A stretch of 64,000 nucleotides of DNA. Origin: Roseobacter ponti (GTDB lineage: Bacteria; Pseudomonadota; Alphaproteobacteria; Rhodobacterales; Rhodobacteraceae). The notes beneath the pieces were generated by a model, which saw only the letters and a list, made by a program, of their open reading frames with translations, did no database searches and was not told the DNA's origin. Position numbers and translations under genes: made by a program. The stretch is from positions 3,658,001 through 3,722,000 of the forward strand of contig NZ_CP048788.1 of the NCBI RefSeq assembly GCF_012932215.1, given 5' to 3'. Shown here one piece after another: positions 42,030-50,929 of this stretch; position 1 is the stretch's first letter, and the number at the start of each line of letters is the position of its first letter.

Positions 42030-44708
42030 TCAGACCACCAGCCGGGCAACCGGGCTGGTGTGGGGGGCATTTCCGGCAACTGATGCGTCTTCGCGGGCCT
42101 CTTTGAGGATATCCGTGATGATCCGCACAAGCCGGTCAAGATCCGCCTTGCTTTCCGTTTCCGTCGGCTCAAACAGCATCGCCTGAGCCATGTCCTCGCC
42201 ATAATAGACACAGCCGGCGCCAACAAGGGTCGGCGGGTGCACGTCAAAATCGATCATGCGTTTCGCCAGATCAAGAGTGGACACCGGCAGCCTGCTGCCG
42301 TCCAGAAGCGCCTCGTGCATGCAGGGTCGGTCAAAGACCGGCGGGATGACCGGTTCCAGCGCCCGCATGAGGTAATTGGCATTGAGCACCGCATCTGCCG
42401 AGGCCTGTTTCAGCCCGTCCGCACCCAGCGAGCGGATATAGGCCCAGGCCCGCAGCAGCACTGAGACATGCCCGTACCACAGCTTGATCCGCAGAGGATC
42501 CGGCGCCAGCGGGTCGCTGAGGCCAGGTGTCAGATATTTCGCCAGAAAAGCGCGCACGCTGATCGGACCTGCACCCGGGCCACCGCCCCCGTGCGGTGTC
42601 GAGAATGTTTTATGCAGATTGATGTGAGCGATATCAAAGCCCATGCGCCCGGGCGATGTGTGCCCCATCAGCGCGTTCATATTGGCCCCGTCGTAGTAAA
42701 GCAGCGCGCCGGCCTCATGCACGGCCGCTGCCAGATCGCCGATTTCTTCCTCAAAAAGGCCAAAGGTCGAGGGATTGGTGGTCATCACGACGGCGGTACG
42801 CTCCGAGAGTACTTCACGGAAAGCCTGTGCATCCATCAGCCCGTCGGCGCGGGTCGGCACGATCCGGCAGGTAAATCCGACCATCGAGGCGCTGGCGGGG
42901 TTGGTGCCATGGGCGCTGTCAGGAATAATCACTTCGGTCCGCAAGGTTTCTCCGCGGTCTTCGAAGTACCGCCGGGCAATTGTAAGACCTTTGAGTTCGC
43001 CATGCGCCCCCGCCGCAGGCGTCAGATCCACCGCGTCAAGACCTGTCAGAGCAGCGATCGCAGTTTTCAGTTCATCGTAAATCCGGCACAGACCAGACAG
43101 GGTTTCCGGTGGCTGCAGGGGGTGCAGCGCCTGAAATCCGGGCTGTTCGGTCAACAGGTCATTGCGCTTTGGATTATATTTCATCGTGCAGGAGCCAAGA
43201 GGGTAAGACCCTGTATCCACGCCGAAATTATTCCTGCTGTACATCGTATAGCGCCGAACGAGCCCCACTTCCGGCACCGGCTCAAGATCGGGGTGGCTGT
43301 AAAAGCCATCGTCGGTTGCCGGCACTTTGACGGGCTCAGCCAGTGCTTTATGCGCGATATTCAGGGCGTCACATACGGCCGCGACATAGGCCCGGACCGT
43401 CTCGGCGCCCGTGGTTTCGGTTGTCGCAATAAGAAGCTGCGATGGCGTCAGCCGGGGGTGTCTCTCCATCGGAACACCTGCGAAAATGCCGGCTGCGCCG
43501 AGACCGTCCACGACTTTATTCCGACGCTCAAGGGTTCCGAAATCGGCAACAAATTCGTTAAAGACTGCGCCACTCAGGGGCAGCGAAACGCCCGGCAGTG
43601 CTGCAAGAGCTGAGCGCAGTGTCTGTGCCGCCCGGGCAGCGCGCGCGGCGAACCCCGCGATCCCCTGACTGCCGTAGAGCGCCATATAGGCGCCTGCCCG
43701 CAACGCATTAAGCGCCTGATTCGAACAGATGTTAGAGGTTGCCCGGTCTCGCGCCACATGCTGTTCGCGGTCTTCGTAAACGAGGGCCAGCGCCGGCCGC
43801 CCGAAGATGTCACTGACGCGGCCGATCAGTCTTCCGGGAGTGTAACGGCGCAGTTCATCGCGACAGGCGAGGATACCAAGATGAGCGCCACCGGCGAACA
43901 TATGCAGCCCCAGCGGCTGGCCTTCAAAGACCAGAATATCGAACAGGTCCGCAGGCCTCGGGCCGTCCCGGAACACCAGATGCGGATGCATCGCGCCGAT
44001 CATCAAAGCGCCGGTATCCCGCGCGATCGCGCTCAGTTTCTCTGCGCGCTCCAGCACGCCGAAAGCATTGGGACTCTGCAGAACGATGGCAGCAACATCA
44101 TCTCCGGGCGCATCATCACGGGTTTCGCCGGTCACCGGGTCCGCATCAAGCGGCACGATCTGCACCGACCTGCCGCGGCAATAGGTATCCAGAACCTCGC
44201 GGTACTGCGGCAGCAGGTTCGGGGACACTGCAATTTTCTGCCTCCCGGTTTTCTGAACGGCCATCCAGGTCGCTTCGGCCAGCGCTGTCGCACCGTCGTA
44301 ATGAGAGGAGGTCACGACCGGCAGCCCTGTGACGGCGCTGATCTTTGTTGTAAAATCATTGAGGGCGGAGAGCAGGCCCTGGCTCATTTCCGGCTGGTAA
44401 GGGGTGTAGGCCGTCAGAAACTCACCGCGCGCCGCGATGGCGTCAATGACCGCCGGAACATGGTGTGCGTAAACGCCGGCCCCCAGAAAACAGGCGTATT
44501 CGAGGCAATCAGTGTTTTCCTGCGCCCGGGCGCGCATCTCGCGGGTCAGCTCCCATTCGCTCAGGGCCGGCGGCATATCGGGTAACTCGCTGAGCCGGAA
44601 CTCCGTTGGGATCTGGCGAAAGAGAGCATCGCCATCGGGGAGCCCCAGCGCTTCAAGCATCACCTGCCGGTCAGCGTCGCTTACCCCCTGCAAGGCCTGA
44701 TCCCACAT
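42030..44708 (-). CDS. Glycine decarboxylase P-protein, GcvPA-GcvPB fusion
   Basis: An 892-residue PLP enzyme. The N-terminal half is of the GcvPA type (FLGAGVYAHHVPAVIDAI, EFLTAYTPYQPEMSQG, SHYDGATALAEA), and the second half is of the GcvPB type (NFGVDTGSYPLGSCTMKYNPK, then HINLHKTFSTPHGGGGPG with the PLP lysine). Normally the P-protein decarboxylates glycine and hands the aminomethyl group to lipoyl-H protein. No gcvH, gcvT or lpd is near. The fused two-subunit type differs from the usual single-chain GcvP. ATG 44708 is chosen; an extension to 44792 looks non-coding. Within a glycan operon it may serve a specialised C1 or amine-forming step. Confidence 0.88.
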   Translation of the reverse strand: MWDQALQGVSDADRQVMLEALGLPDGDALFRQIPTEFRLSELPDMPPALSEWELTREMRARAQENTDCLEYACFLGAGVYAHHVPAVIDAIAARGEFLTAYTPYQPEMSQGLLSALNDFTTKISAVTGLPVVTSSHYDGATALAEATWMAVQKTGRQKIAVSPNLLPQYREVLDTYCRGRSVQIVPLDADPVTGETRDDAPGDDVAAIVLQSPNAFGVLERAEKLSAIARDTGALMIGAMHPHLVFRDGPRPADLFDILVFEGQPLGLHMFAGGAHLGILACRDELRRYTPGRLIGRVSDIFGRPALALVYEDREQHVARDRATSNICSNQALNALRAGAYMALYGSQGIAGFAARAARAAQTLRSALAALPGVSLPLSGAVFNEFVADFGTLERRNKVVDGLGAAGIFAGVPMERHPRLTPSQLLIATTETTGAETVRAYVAAVCDALNIAHKALAEPVKVPATDDGFYSHPDLEPVPEVGLVRRYTMYSRNNFGVDTGSYPLGSCTMKYNPKRNDLLTEQPGFQALHPLQPPETLSGLCRIYDELKTAIAALTGLDAVDLTPAAGAHGELKGLTIARRYFEDRGETLRTEVIIPDSAHGTNPASASMVGFTCRIVPTRADGLMDAQAFREVLSERTAVVMTTNPSTFGLFEEEIGDLAAAVHEAGALLYYDGANMNALMGHTSPGRMGFDIAHINLHKTFSTPHGGGGPGAGPISVRAFLAKYLTPGLSDPLAPDPLRIKLWYGHVSVLLRAWAYIRSLGADGLKQASADAVLNANYLMRALEPVIPPVFDRPCMHEALLDGSRLPVSTLDLAKRMIDFDVHPPTLVGAGCVYYGEDMAQAMLFEPTETESKADLDRLVRIITDILKEAREDASVAGNAPHTSPVARLVV

Positions 44709-44748
44709 CAGTGACACCCTTTTTGCGCCATGCGGGCCGCCCAGGCCA

Positions 44749-45243
44749 TCATGATGAAAAACCCTGTCCGTAAAGCGACAGAACGCTGCCAATCAGGGGG
44801 CGGAAGGTATCCTGCAACAGCGCTGTGCGGTCGGTTCCCTGCGGCAGCCGGTCCAGAACCTGGCCGATCTCTGATGCCGAAAACGGACCGGGCAATCCGG
44901 CATCCGCACGTCCGGTAATCAGCGTGACATTATCACTTCCGGCCAGTTCTTTCAGCGCAGGCAGGTGATCAGTGCCCGGCGCGCCGGCCGCCCTGACAGT
45001 CTGGTGCAGGGCGCCGAAACGTACGCTGGCACTCAGAGCATCCGTGTCGCTGGCCAGGGCATAGCTGTGTACCGGGTCGGTCTGATAGAGGCTCAGAAAC
45101 CCGAGAACCACGATATCTTCCGGGCGGCCGGCGAGGGCGACACCCATGCGCGGCGCGGTGATCGCCTGGCGCGTCAGATCGTCAAGCAGACAGATCAGCT
45201 GCGCCTGAACAGCGGAGGGCATCACAGGGCCAACCGCGTTCAT
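44749..45243 (-). CDS. Unrecognised 164-residue protein
   Basis: A soluble, mostly helical protein between the P-protein and aminotransferase genes, overlapping the latter's stop codon as ATGA, so it is certainly in the operon. It has no signal peptide or membrane helix. The middle (about 40-70) is LAGRPEDIVVLGFLSLYQTDP and a second strand-like piece NVTLITGRADAG follows at about 105-117. No known fold is evident to me. ATG 45243 is preferred to 45333 because of the overlap. Confidence 0.6.
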   Translation of the reverse strand: MNAVGPVMPSAVQAQLICLLDDLTRQAITAPRMGVALAGRPEDIVVLGFLSLYQTDPVHSYALASDTDALSASVRFGALHQTVRAAGAPGTDHLPALKELAGSDNVTLITGRADAGLPGPFSASEIGQVLDRLPQGTDRTALLQDTFRPLIGSVLSLYGQGFSS

Positions 45244-46724
45244 GCGGCGATCCTGTGGGTCAGTACGTCGCGCACGGAGGCAATGACACCGTCCTGCTGA
45301 CGCGCAGTCATGGCCGAGCCGGAAGGCAGGCAAAGAGTACGCAGAAAGAGCCCCGGGCCCACGGCAAGCGTCTCACTGTGGGGCTCAAACTCCGCACCGC
45401 GCAGAAGCGGCTGCATCTGCATCGGTTTCCAGGCGGGTCTGGTCTCAATGCCGCTGGTCCGGAGCGACCGCATCAGCTGATAGGCGTGCACGCCGGTTTC
45501 GTCAGGATCGAGAGAAATGACTGTCAGCCAACGGTTTCCAAGGGTCCCGGGCAATTCGGACTGAAAGGAAACGCCCGGAATATCTCCCAGCCCGCTCACA
45601 TACCTGTCGTGAATTTCGCGGCGGGCGGTCACGCGATCGCGCAGCACTTCCAGCTGGCCGCGACCAATGCCGGCCAGCACATTGGACATCCGGTAATTAT
45701 AGGCGATTTCGGAATGCTGATAGTGCTCTGCCGGATCGCGACCCTGCGTGGCCAGCTTTTGCGCACGGCGGATCAGATCGGGACGGTCCGACACCAGCGC
45801 TCCGCCCCCGGATGTCGTGATGATTTTATTGCCGTTAAACGAGTAAACACTGAGCAGCCCGTGCGCGCCCGAGGCCAGGTTTCCGCAGGAGGCACCAAGG
45901 CTTTCTGCGGCATCTTCGATGACCGGCACATCGTATTGCGTTGCGAGCGCCATGATCGCGGCCATGTCCGCGGGCTGGCCGTAAAGGTGCACAACGACAA
46001 TAGCTTTGGGCAACTGCCCGGCTTTTGCGTCACGCGCGAGGGCCCGCGCAAGGGCCTCCGGTGACATGTTCCAGCTGACCGGTTCCGCGTCGATCAGCAT
46101 CGGTGTGGCACGTTCATAAAGCACCGGCTGAACCGTCGCTACAAATGTCAGATCGGATACGTAGACGCGATCACCCGACCCGATATCGAGGACGCGGAGC
46201 GCCAGATGCAGGCCGGCTGTCCCGGAGGATACCGCAAGCGCGTGGGCGCGTCCGGATACCCGGCACAGCGCTGCTTCAAACTCCACAAGATTAGAGCCCG
46301 CCGGGGCCACAAAGTTCTCATCAAAAGCCAGTTTGACATAGGCAGCTTCGGCATCACCCATATGCGGCGGCGACAAAAACAGCGTCCGGGTCAGGCTGGT
46401 GCGGTCGGCAAGACCGGTCGGGCGACCGTCCTCATCGGTCAGAACGATCACATCGATACCTTTGTTGTCCAGCTCCATGATCAGGTCGGCCTTGCCCGTC
46501 CCCTGCAACATGGTGACCGGCGATGTGCCCTGCAGGTCTGAGATCGGGTCAGTCATGGCAAGCCCGGCAATCAGCCCGCGCCGGATATCTCCGTCGGTGA
46601 CAGTTCTGAGAACGCGACCGTTGTCGTCCACCACAATGCAGAGCTTTACACCGGCTTTCTCAAGCGCCGAGACCGCAGCCCGCAGATCATCACTCTGACG
46701 CAGGAGATTACTTTCAGGACGCAT
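45240..46724 (-). CDS. CBS-domain / DegT-DnrJ-EryC1 sugar aminotransferase fusion
   Basis: A 494-residue fusion. Residues 1-120 hold two CBS repeats (KLCIVVDDNGRVLRTVTDGDIRRGL and IDVIVLTDEDGRPTGL), the kind that precedes the nucleotidyltransferase PtmE in Campylobacter legionaminate loci. The rest is a PLP-dependent sugar aminotransferase of the DegT family (SSGTAGLHLALRVL, VVVHLYGQPADM, IEDAAESLGA, and SFNGNKIITTSGGGAL with the PLP lysine). The enzyme probably aminates the 4-keto sugar made by the membrane dehydratase (the LegC/PglE step); the CBS pair may sense a nucleotide. Confidence 0.88.
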   Translation of the reverse strand: MRPESNLLRQSDDLRAAVSALEKAGVKLCIVVDDNGRVLRTVTDGDIRRGLIAGLAMTDPISDLQGTSPVTMLQGTGKADLIMELDNKGIDVIVLTDEDGRPTGLADRTSLTRTLFLSPPHMGDAEAAYVKLAFDENFVAPAGSNLVEFEAALCRVSGRAHALAVSSGTAGLHLALRVLDIGSGDRVYVSDLTFVATVQPVLYERATPMLIDAEPVSWNMSPEALARALARDAKAGQLPKAIVVVHLYGQPADMAAIMALATQYDVPVIEDAAESLGASCGNLASGAHGLLSVYSFNGNKIITTSGGGALVSDRPDLIRRAQKLATQGRDPAEHYQHSEIAYNYRMSNVLAGIGRGQLEVLRDRVTARREIHDRYVSGLGDIPGVSFQSELPGTLGNRWLTVISLDPDETGVHAYQLMRSLRTSGIETRPAWKPMQMQPLLRGAEFEPHSETLAVGPGLFLRTLCLPSGSAMTARQQDGVIASVRDVLTHRIAA

Positions 46725-46779
46725 AAAAACTATCCGCTAGAGGTGAAGGAAGCCTACCGTGGCGCGAAATTGAGCGCAA

Positions 46780-47556
46780 TCATCCAGTCCACTTATTCCA
46801 GAATGCCCGCGATATCGCACGGGACTGCCGGCGCACTTCGGCCGACTTTTCCTGCCATGCCGGCGTTTTGCCGCGTTTGTTTTTCGCACCGGATGAAACA
46901 GACGCCAGATGGATATCGCTTTCGACACCGAGGATCGTGAAAGGGGCCTGGTCATACCCCAGCCCTTTCCCGCTGTCCGACATCAGCCGACGGAACATGT
47001 GATCGACGGGCGCGACGGGTTGCGAAGCCTCCTTGAGGAACCTCTGAGCTCCGGCGCGCGACCACAGCAGCGCAGTGGCGATCACCGGGAAATAATAGGC
47101 GCGGCGCAGCACACGTCCGGAGGGCAGTGTGGCAATATCGCGAATGACCAGCCGCGGGGGCCGCACAAGATTGACGCATTCCCAGCCGGGCAGATCGCCG
47201 CGGAGAAGGAAATCAGCCGTTTCTGCAACAGTGTCCCAGGCGTTTTCGAGCGCGCGGAAGTCATCTTCGAAAATGAGACCGGCCGGGGCACCACTGTCCA
47301 CGAGCGCACGCGCAGCCGCGACATGGGACAGATAGCAGCCGATCTCACCGCTGTTCATGCCGGATCCGAAAAACCGCCGGGCATGCGCGTCGTTATACTC
47401 TGCAAACTCTCCGGGACTGCGCCCGCGACCATCCACTGCCTCGATGCGCTCGAACGTCAGGCCGGCCTGCGCAAACTGACCGGTCGCCGAGGCAAGCCGC
47501 GCATCGCTGCCCTGCAAGTTGATCACATACCCCGGGATTTCGCTGAGACTGGTCAC
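46780..47556 (-). CDS. Family 25 glycosyltransferase
   Basis: A 258-residue LPS-type glycosyltransferase. The GT25 features are the start GYVINLQGSDARL, ERIEAVDGR, GEIGCYLSHVAAARALVDS and the LIFEDDFRAL metal-binding acid pair. Members usually add galactose to lipooligosaccharide cores. It overlaps the ligase/polymerase gene by four bases and is 55 bases from the CBS-aminotransferase gene. Acceptor and donor unknown. Confidence 0.88.
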   Translation of the reverse strand: MTSLSEIPGYVINLQGSDARLASATGQFAQAGLTFERIEAVDGRGRSPGEFAEYNDAHARRFFGSGMNSGEIGCYLSHVAAARALVDSGAPAGLIFEDDFRALENAWDTVAETADFLLRGDLPGWECVNLVRPPRLVIRDIATLPSGRVLRRAYYFPVIATALLWSRAGAQRFLKEASQPVAPVDHMFRRLMSDSGKGLGYDQAPFTILGVESDIHLASVSSGAKNKRGKTPAWQEKSAEVRRQSRAISRAFWNKWTG

Positions 47557-48770
47557 GAGGTTTCCCCATGGCGAAGAGCTTCAAGGAAGACAAGGGACCA
47601 CAAGAGGGTCAGCGTGGTTGTAAAAGCGGAAATATCAACGAAATAGACGTTGTTCACCGCCGCCGTGCCCAGCAGACCCAGGGATGCCAGCAGCCCGACC
47701 TGTCTGCGCTGGTGCGCGCGCGTGGCCGTGAGGGCGCCGTTGTTCCGCCATCCCGCAATGGCAGGCGACAGCAACAGCAGCGTCATCAGGAGGGCAGCCG
47801 GCAACCCGCCGGCAACCGCATGTGTCAGAAATTCGTTGTGCAGATGTGACAGTTCGATCGGGAGTTGTTCTTTACCCTCAAATGCCGCTGAGAACCGGTT
47901 CTGGGGGCCATAGCCGAAAAGAGGTGCGGCACCTGCTGCGTCAACGCCCTCTCGCAGCATGGTCCGGCGCAATCCGACCGACCATTCGGGCACTTCCTGA
48001 GAACCGGAGATACCGTCGACGAGAGCGGTGTATCGTGCCGACTGTGAGGGCAGTGCATACATCGCCACCACCGCCAGTGCCAGGGCCGCGGCAATGGCGC
48101 CCGCTGCCGGCATCCGCACGCGGACACCCGGCCCTTCGAGAAGTGCACCGGCAACCCGTAGGACGCCGAGGACAATAATACCCAGAAACAGGCTTCTTGT
48201 CTGAACCAGAGCCCCAAGGCTCCAGACCATAAAAGCGAAGCCTGTAAGTCCTGCGATGAACCACCGCGTATCAGGTGCAAAGCGGTCAAAGGTCAGCAAA
48301 AGAGCCGGTAACAGCAGCAGAACCGCCAGATTGAACGGGTTCCCAAGCGCGAGTTCCGCCTCTGCGATGCCTGTCGCGCGCACTTCGACCCACATGACCG
48401 CGAACAGCGTGAAAACCAGCAAGACAAGACCCCGGTAAAGCAACCTGACGTCGATCCTGACAGGACGACGGATGAAGAGGTATGCCATGACCGGCAGAGC
48501 CATAACCGGCAGCGTGTCGAGCACCGGTTCCGCCGCACCCTCCCCTGCAGCAACCGATCGCAGGCAGATGTACGCTCCATAGACGATGCTCAGAAGCATA
48601 AAAGCACGCAGCGCGCCGATGCGATCGCCGGTTTTATCCCGGGTAAGTGGCAGCAGAAAAACAGAAAGAAATGCAAGCGCCTTGCCGACAAGCGGTATGC
48701 CCAGCCAGATCAGCGACAGCATCGCGGTGCCGGTCAGAAAACCCGGCTTTCTCGGACGTGTCATCGGCAT
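47553..48770 (-). CDS. O-antigen ligase/polymerase-like membrane protein
   Basis: A 405-residue inner-membrane protein with about ten to twelve hydrophobic segments and the large periplasmic loop typical of WaaL/Wzy_C proteins. The loop contains an arginine- and glycine-rich piece (GLRRTMLREGVDAAGAAPLFGYGP) and the near-invariant HLHNEFLTHAVAGG. It joins polysaccharide to lipid A core or polymerises repeat units; sequence does not tell which. It heads the seven-gene leftward operon that ends at 39390. Confidence 0.85.
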   Translation of the reverse strand: MPMTRPRKPGFLTGTAMLSLIWLGIPLVGKALAFLSVFLLPLTRDKTGDRIGALRAFMLLSIVYGAYICLRSVAAGEGAAEPVLDTLPVMALPVMAYLFIRRPVRIDVRLLYRGLVLLVFTLFAVMWVEVRATGIAEAELALGNPFNLAVLLLLPALLLTFDRFAPDTRWFIAGLTGFAFMVWSLGALVQTRSLFLGIIVLGVLRVAGALLEGPGVRVRMPAAGAIAAALALAVVAMYALPSQSARYTALVDGISGSQEVPEWSVGLRRTMLREGVDAAGAAPLFGYGPQNRFSAAFEGKEQLPIELSHLHNEFLTHAVAGGLPAALLMTLLLLSPAIAGWRNNGALTATRAHQRRQVGLLASLGLLGTAAVNNVYFVDISAFTTTLTLLWSLVFLEALRHGETS

Positions 48771-48932
48771 TTCTGCTCCGGCCCCATGAATAAAAGCTTC
48801 CTAGAACAGGCCAAAGGAAACCACCAGAGCATCTGTTACCAATTCCGCAAGGGGATTTCTGATGGTGGCAGTCTGGACCTGTTGCTCTATCAGTGCCATT
48901 TTCGTCCGGAACGCATTTGAGAGAGAACAGAT

Positions 48933-49973
48933 TTGGGGGTTTCTTCCATCAGGGCAATTTCCGCCCCGCTGATCCTGGGGCTCATCTGTTTTGCCCTGCA
49001 CACCATCCTTGTGCTTGCCGGTCTTTCGGATCTGCATCCGTGGAGCCAGGTAACATATCTTTACGACGCAGGATGGAGCGTTCGGAACTGGGGCTTCGCT
49101 CCTGAAGATCTGCCCGCAGAACTGCAAAACTGGGACGGGATCCGGCCTGACGCACATAAGGCGCGGTTTTTCCTGATGTGGCCGTTCATGGCGCTGGCGG
49201 ACGAGGCCGGCCTGCAGACTGCGGAGCTTCTGACCTTTCTGAAACCGGTTTTTGCAGCGATCACAATCTGGGCCGTAGCGAGGGTGGTCAGGCACAAAAA
49301 CGGCGCAATCAGCTTTTTGTCCGCCGGTGCGCTGTTGCCGCTGGCCGGACTGATCGCTGTCATGGACGGCAGACTGGTTTTTGCGCTTTGTGGATATGCA
49401 CTGCTGATATCTGTCTTTTTCGGGCCCGGAATGCAGGTGCTGTCTGCCTCTCTGCTAAGCCTTCTCGCGATCTGGCTGACATCTGTCACCAGCGGCACAT
49501 TCTGGTGCGCGACCCTGACACTTTTGCTGGTGAGCCTGCTGGGGATACGTCAGGAAGGCAGCCTGAACGAAAGGCTCAAAGGTCTGATCCCACTGGCCAC
49601 GGTGCTGATGGTATTCTCAGGCGGCCTGCTGGATGCGCTTAAAAAAGTAACTGAGTATTATGGCGGTGTGTCCGGTCTTCTTTCCGGCGCCATCAGCCAC
49701 GGACCAGCACAGTTTCTGGGTCAACACGCTGCCGTCGGCGCGGTACTTGTAATCGTTTGCGTTACAGCAGCAGTATCTGCCCTTATCTGGCTGAAAATAC
49801 TGCGCGTACCCAGATCAGAACCGCTGCTTCTGGTCGCAGCCGTGCCGCTGATACTCGGGGTGACGGGTCTCTCCGTTCTCGTTCTCGCAGCGGTACCGGT
49901 CACGATGGTTATTGCAGTATTTGTCCCGCGGCTGGTGTCCGGACAGAAACCCGATGCCCACAGACTGCCATAA
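48933..49973 (+). CDS. Uncharacterised polytopic membrane protein in the glycan locus
   Basis: A 346-residue protein with about nine hydrophobic segments and a long first external loop rich in Trp and Asp (PWSQVTYLYDAGWSVRNWGF, PAELQNWDGIRPDAH). The general look is of a glycan-locus membrane protein such as a GT-C-like glycosyltransferase or polymerase, but no motif confirms it. The start is TTG 48933 with GAGAG upstream; no ATG precedes the first helix. It is divergent from the O-antigen-ligase-like gene and is the last backbone-like gene before the accessory region. Confidence 0.6.
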   Translation: MGVSSIRAISAPLILGLICFALHTILVLAGLSDLHPWSQVTYLYDAGWSVRNWGFAPEDLPAELQNWDGIRPDAHKARFFLMWPFMALADEAGLQTAELLTFLKPVFAAITIWAVARVVRHKNGAISFLSAGALLPLAGLIAVMDGRLVFALCGYALLISVFFGPGMQVLSASLLSLLAIWLTSVTSGTFWCATLTLLLVSLLGIRQEGSLNERLKGLIPLATVLMVFSGGLLDALKKVTEYYGGVSGLLSGAISHGPAQFLGQHAAVGAVLVIVCVTAAVSALIWLKILRVPRSEPLLLVAAVPLILGVTGLSVLVLAAVPVTMVIAVFVPRLVSGQKPDAHRLP

Positions 49974-50017
49974 TCCGCCCGGTCACAGCATCCGGAACGA
50001 CTGGCGGGCCGCATTCA

Positions 50018-50401
50018 GTGCACGTAGGAAAGCCCGGCGGCGATATCGGTCCCGTTCTGGACAGCCCTGCAAACAAGGTAATTGAAATTGTCGTTCGCAT
50101 TGCTGCTGCCAAACACGGCGGCGCAATGGGAGGCAGCTCTATGGGCGGGAGCATTCAGACTGCGAATATTGCCTCAGAACGCGCTCGAAACATGCTGCGC
50201 AATCTCAGAAATGACCGGGCGCGGCAGTTGCTCATGGATGCGATTGAAGACCCGGATTTATTCAAGACGCTGTTAAGGACGCCGGAGAGCATCCGTTTAT
50301 CAAAACCACATCAGAACAGGCTTGCTCCCTATTTGATTGCAGCCATTGCCGCCGGTGTTGGGCCGGAAGAGCGAGCAAGAGAAATCTCTGAAGCCCATTG
50401 A
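50018..50401 (+). pseudogene. Truncated gene fragment, phage-like or element-derived
   Basis: An open frame, with a possible GTG at 50018, encodes a low-complexity Gly/Ser patch (GGAMGGSSMGGSIQ) and a well-formed helical C-terminus (SERARNMLRNLRNDRARQLL, then RLAPYLIAAIAAG). It reads like the C-terminal end of a larger protein of a phage or plasmid whose front part is missing. No ribosome-binding site is evident. I cannot name the parent gene. Confidence 0.35.
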
Positions 50402-50444
50402 GCGCATTTTATGTACGAATGACCTTTCGCCCTGCCTCTGTGAT

Positions 50445-50657
50445 TCAGTATCCGACACCGCCGCTCCACCTGTAAGGTCCCTTGGATATCAGTCCAAAAT
50501 CTTCAAGCTGACCCAAAGTCTTTTCGCCAATCCCGGGAGGAAGAGAGCCCCTCATTATAAAGTTATTTGTCCCTCCCACGCGGCCATCTTCATAATCGCA
50601 TTCATACCGGAGCGCGTTGAGCGCCTTAATCATTCTTTTTGTCAATTCAGCTTTCAT
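50445..50657 (-). CDS. Short hypothetical ORF
   Basis: A 70-residue basic and acidic soluble protein. The sequence (MIKALNALRYECDYEDGRV, then TLGQLEDFGLISKGPY) looks like a small winged or helical domain and has normal amino-acid composition, but only a weak ribosome-binding site. No family is recognised and no partner gene is evident. Confidence 0.35.
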   Translation of the reverse strand: MKAELTKRMIKALNALRYECDYEDGRVGGTNNFIMRGSLPPGIGEKTLGQLEDFGLISKGPYRWSGGVGY

Positions 50658-50929
50658 CTAAACATCCACATTTCAGCGGCGATTGGGCAGCGATATGCAC
50701 AACGCGATGACCTGAGCTCTACCCACATTTCCTAAGCTCTCCAAAGAGCTATTGGTCAGTCCATAATGAAGATGCGCCCGAAACGGAACGCATCTTGGAC
50801 CTCCCGTGCAGGGACAAGGTTCTTGGCCGCTCACGATTACAGGTTCTGACAACCACTAAACCGTGCTCGCCAGAACCGCTTTTGGGATGATGGGGATTGG
50901 GCTACAACACATTAGGCGCCCGCTCAGGA
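50658..50929. other. Non-coding stretch in the accessory region
   Basis: About 270 bases with no supported gene and no repeat that I can see. It lies downstream of the leftward sigma-like operon and may hold its terminator, but no clear hairpin with a T-run is visible. Confidence 0.35.

Noticed and set aside
42468-43613. 381-residue open frame on the plus strand
   Set aside because: It is antisense to the P-protein gene, which has clear catalytic motifs; this frame has none.
45255-46064. 269-residue plus-strand open frame
   Set aside because: It is the antisense of the CBS-aminotransferase gene and shows no protein-family pattern.
48801-48899. 32-residue C-terminal-looking peptide on the minus strand between the ligase-like and membrane-protein genes
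   Set aside because: Too short, no ribosome-binding site, and the longer frame continues antisense into 48933-49973. Noted only as part of the promoter gap.
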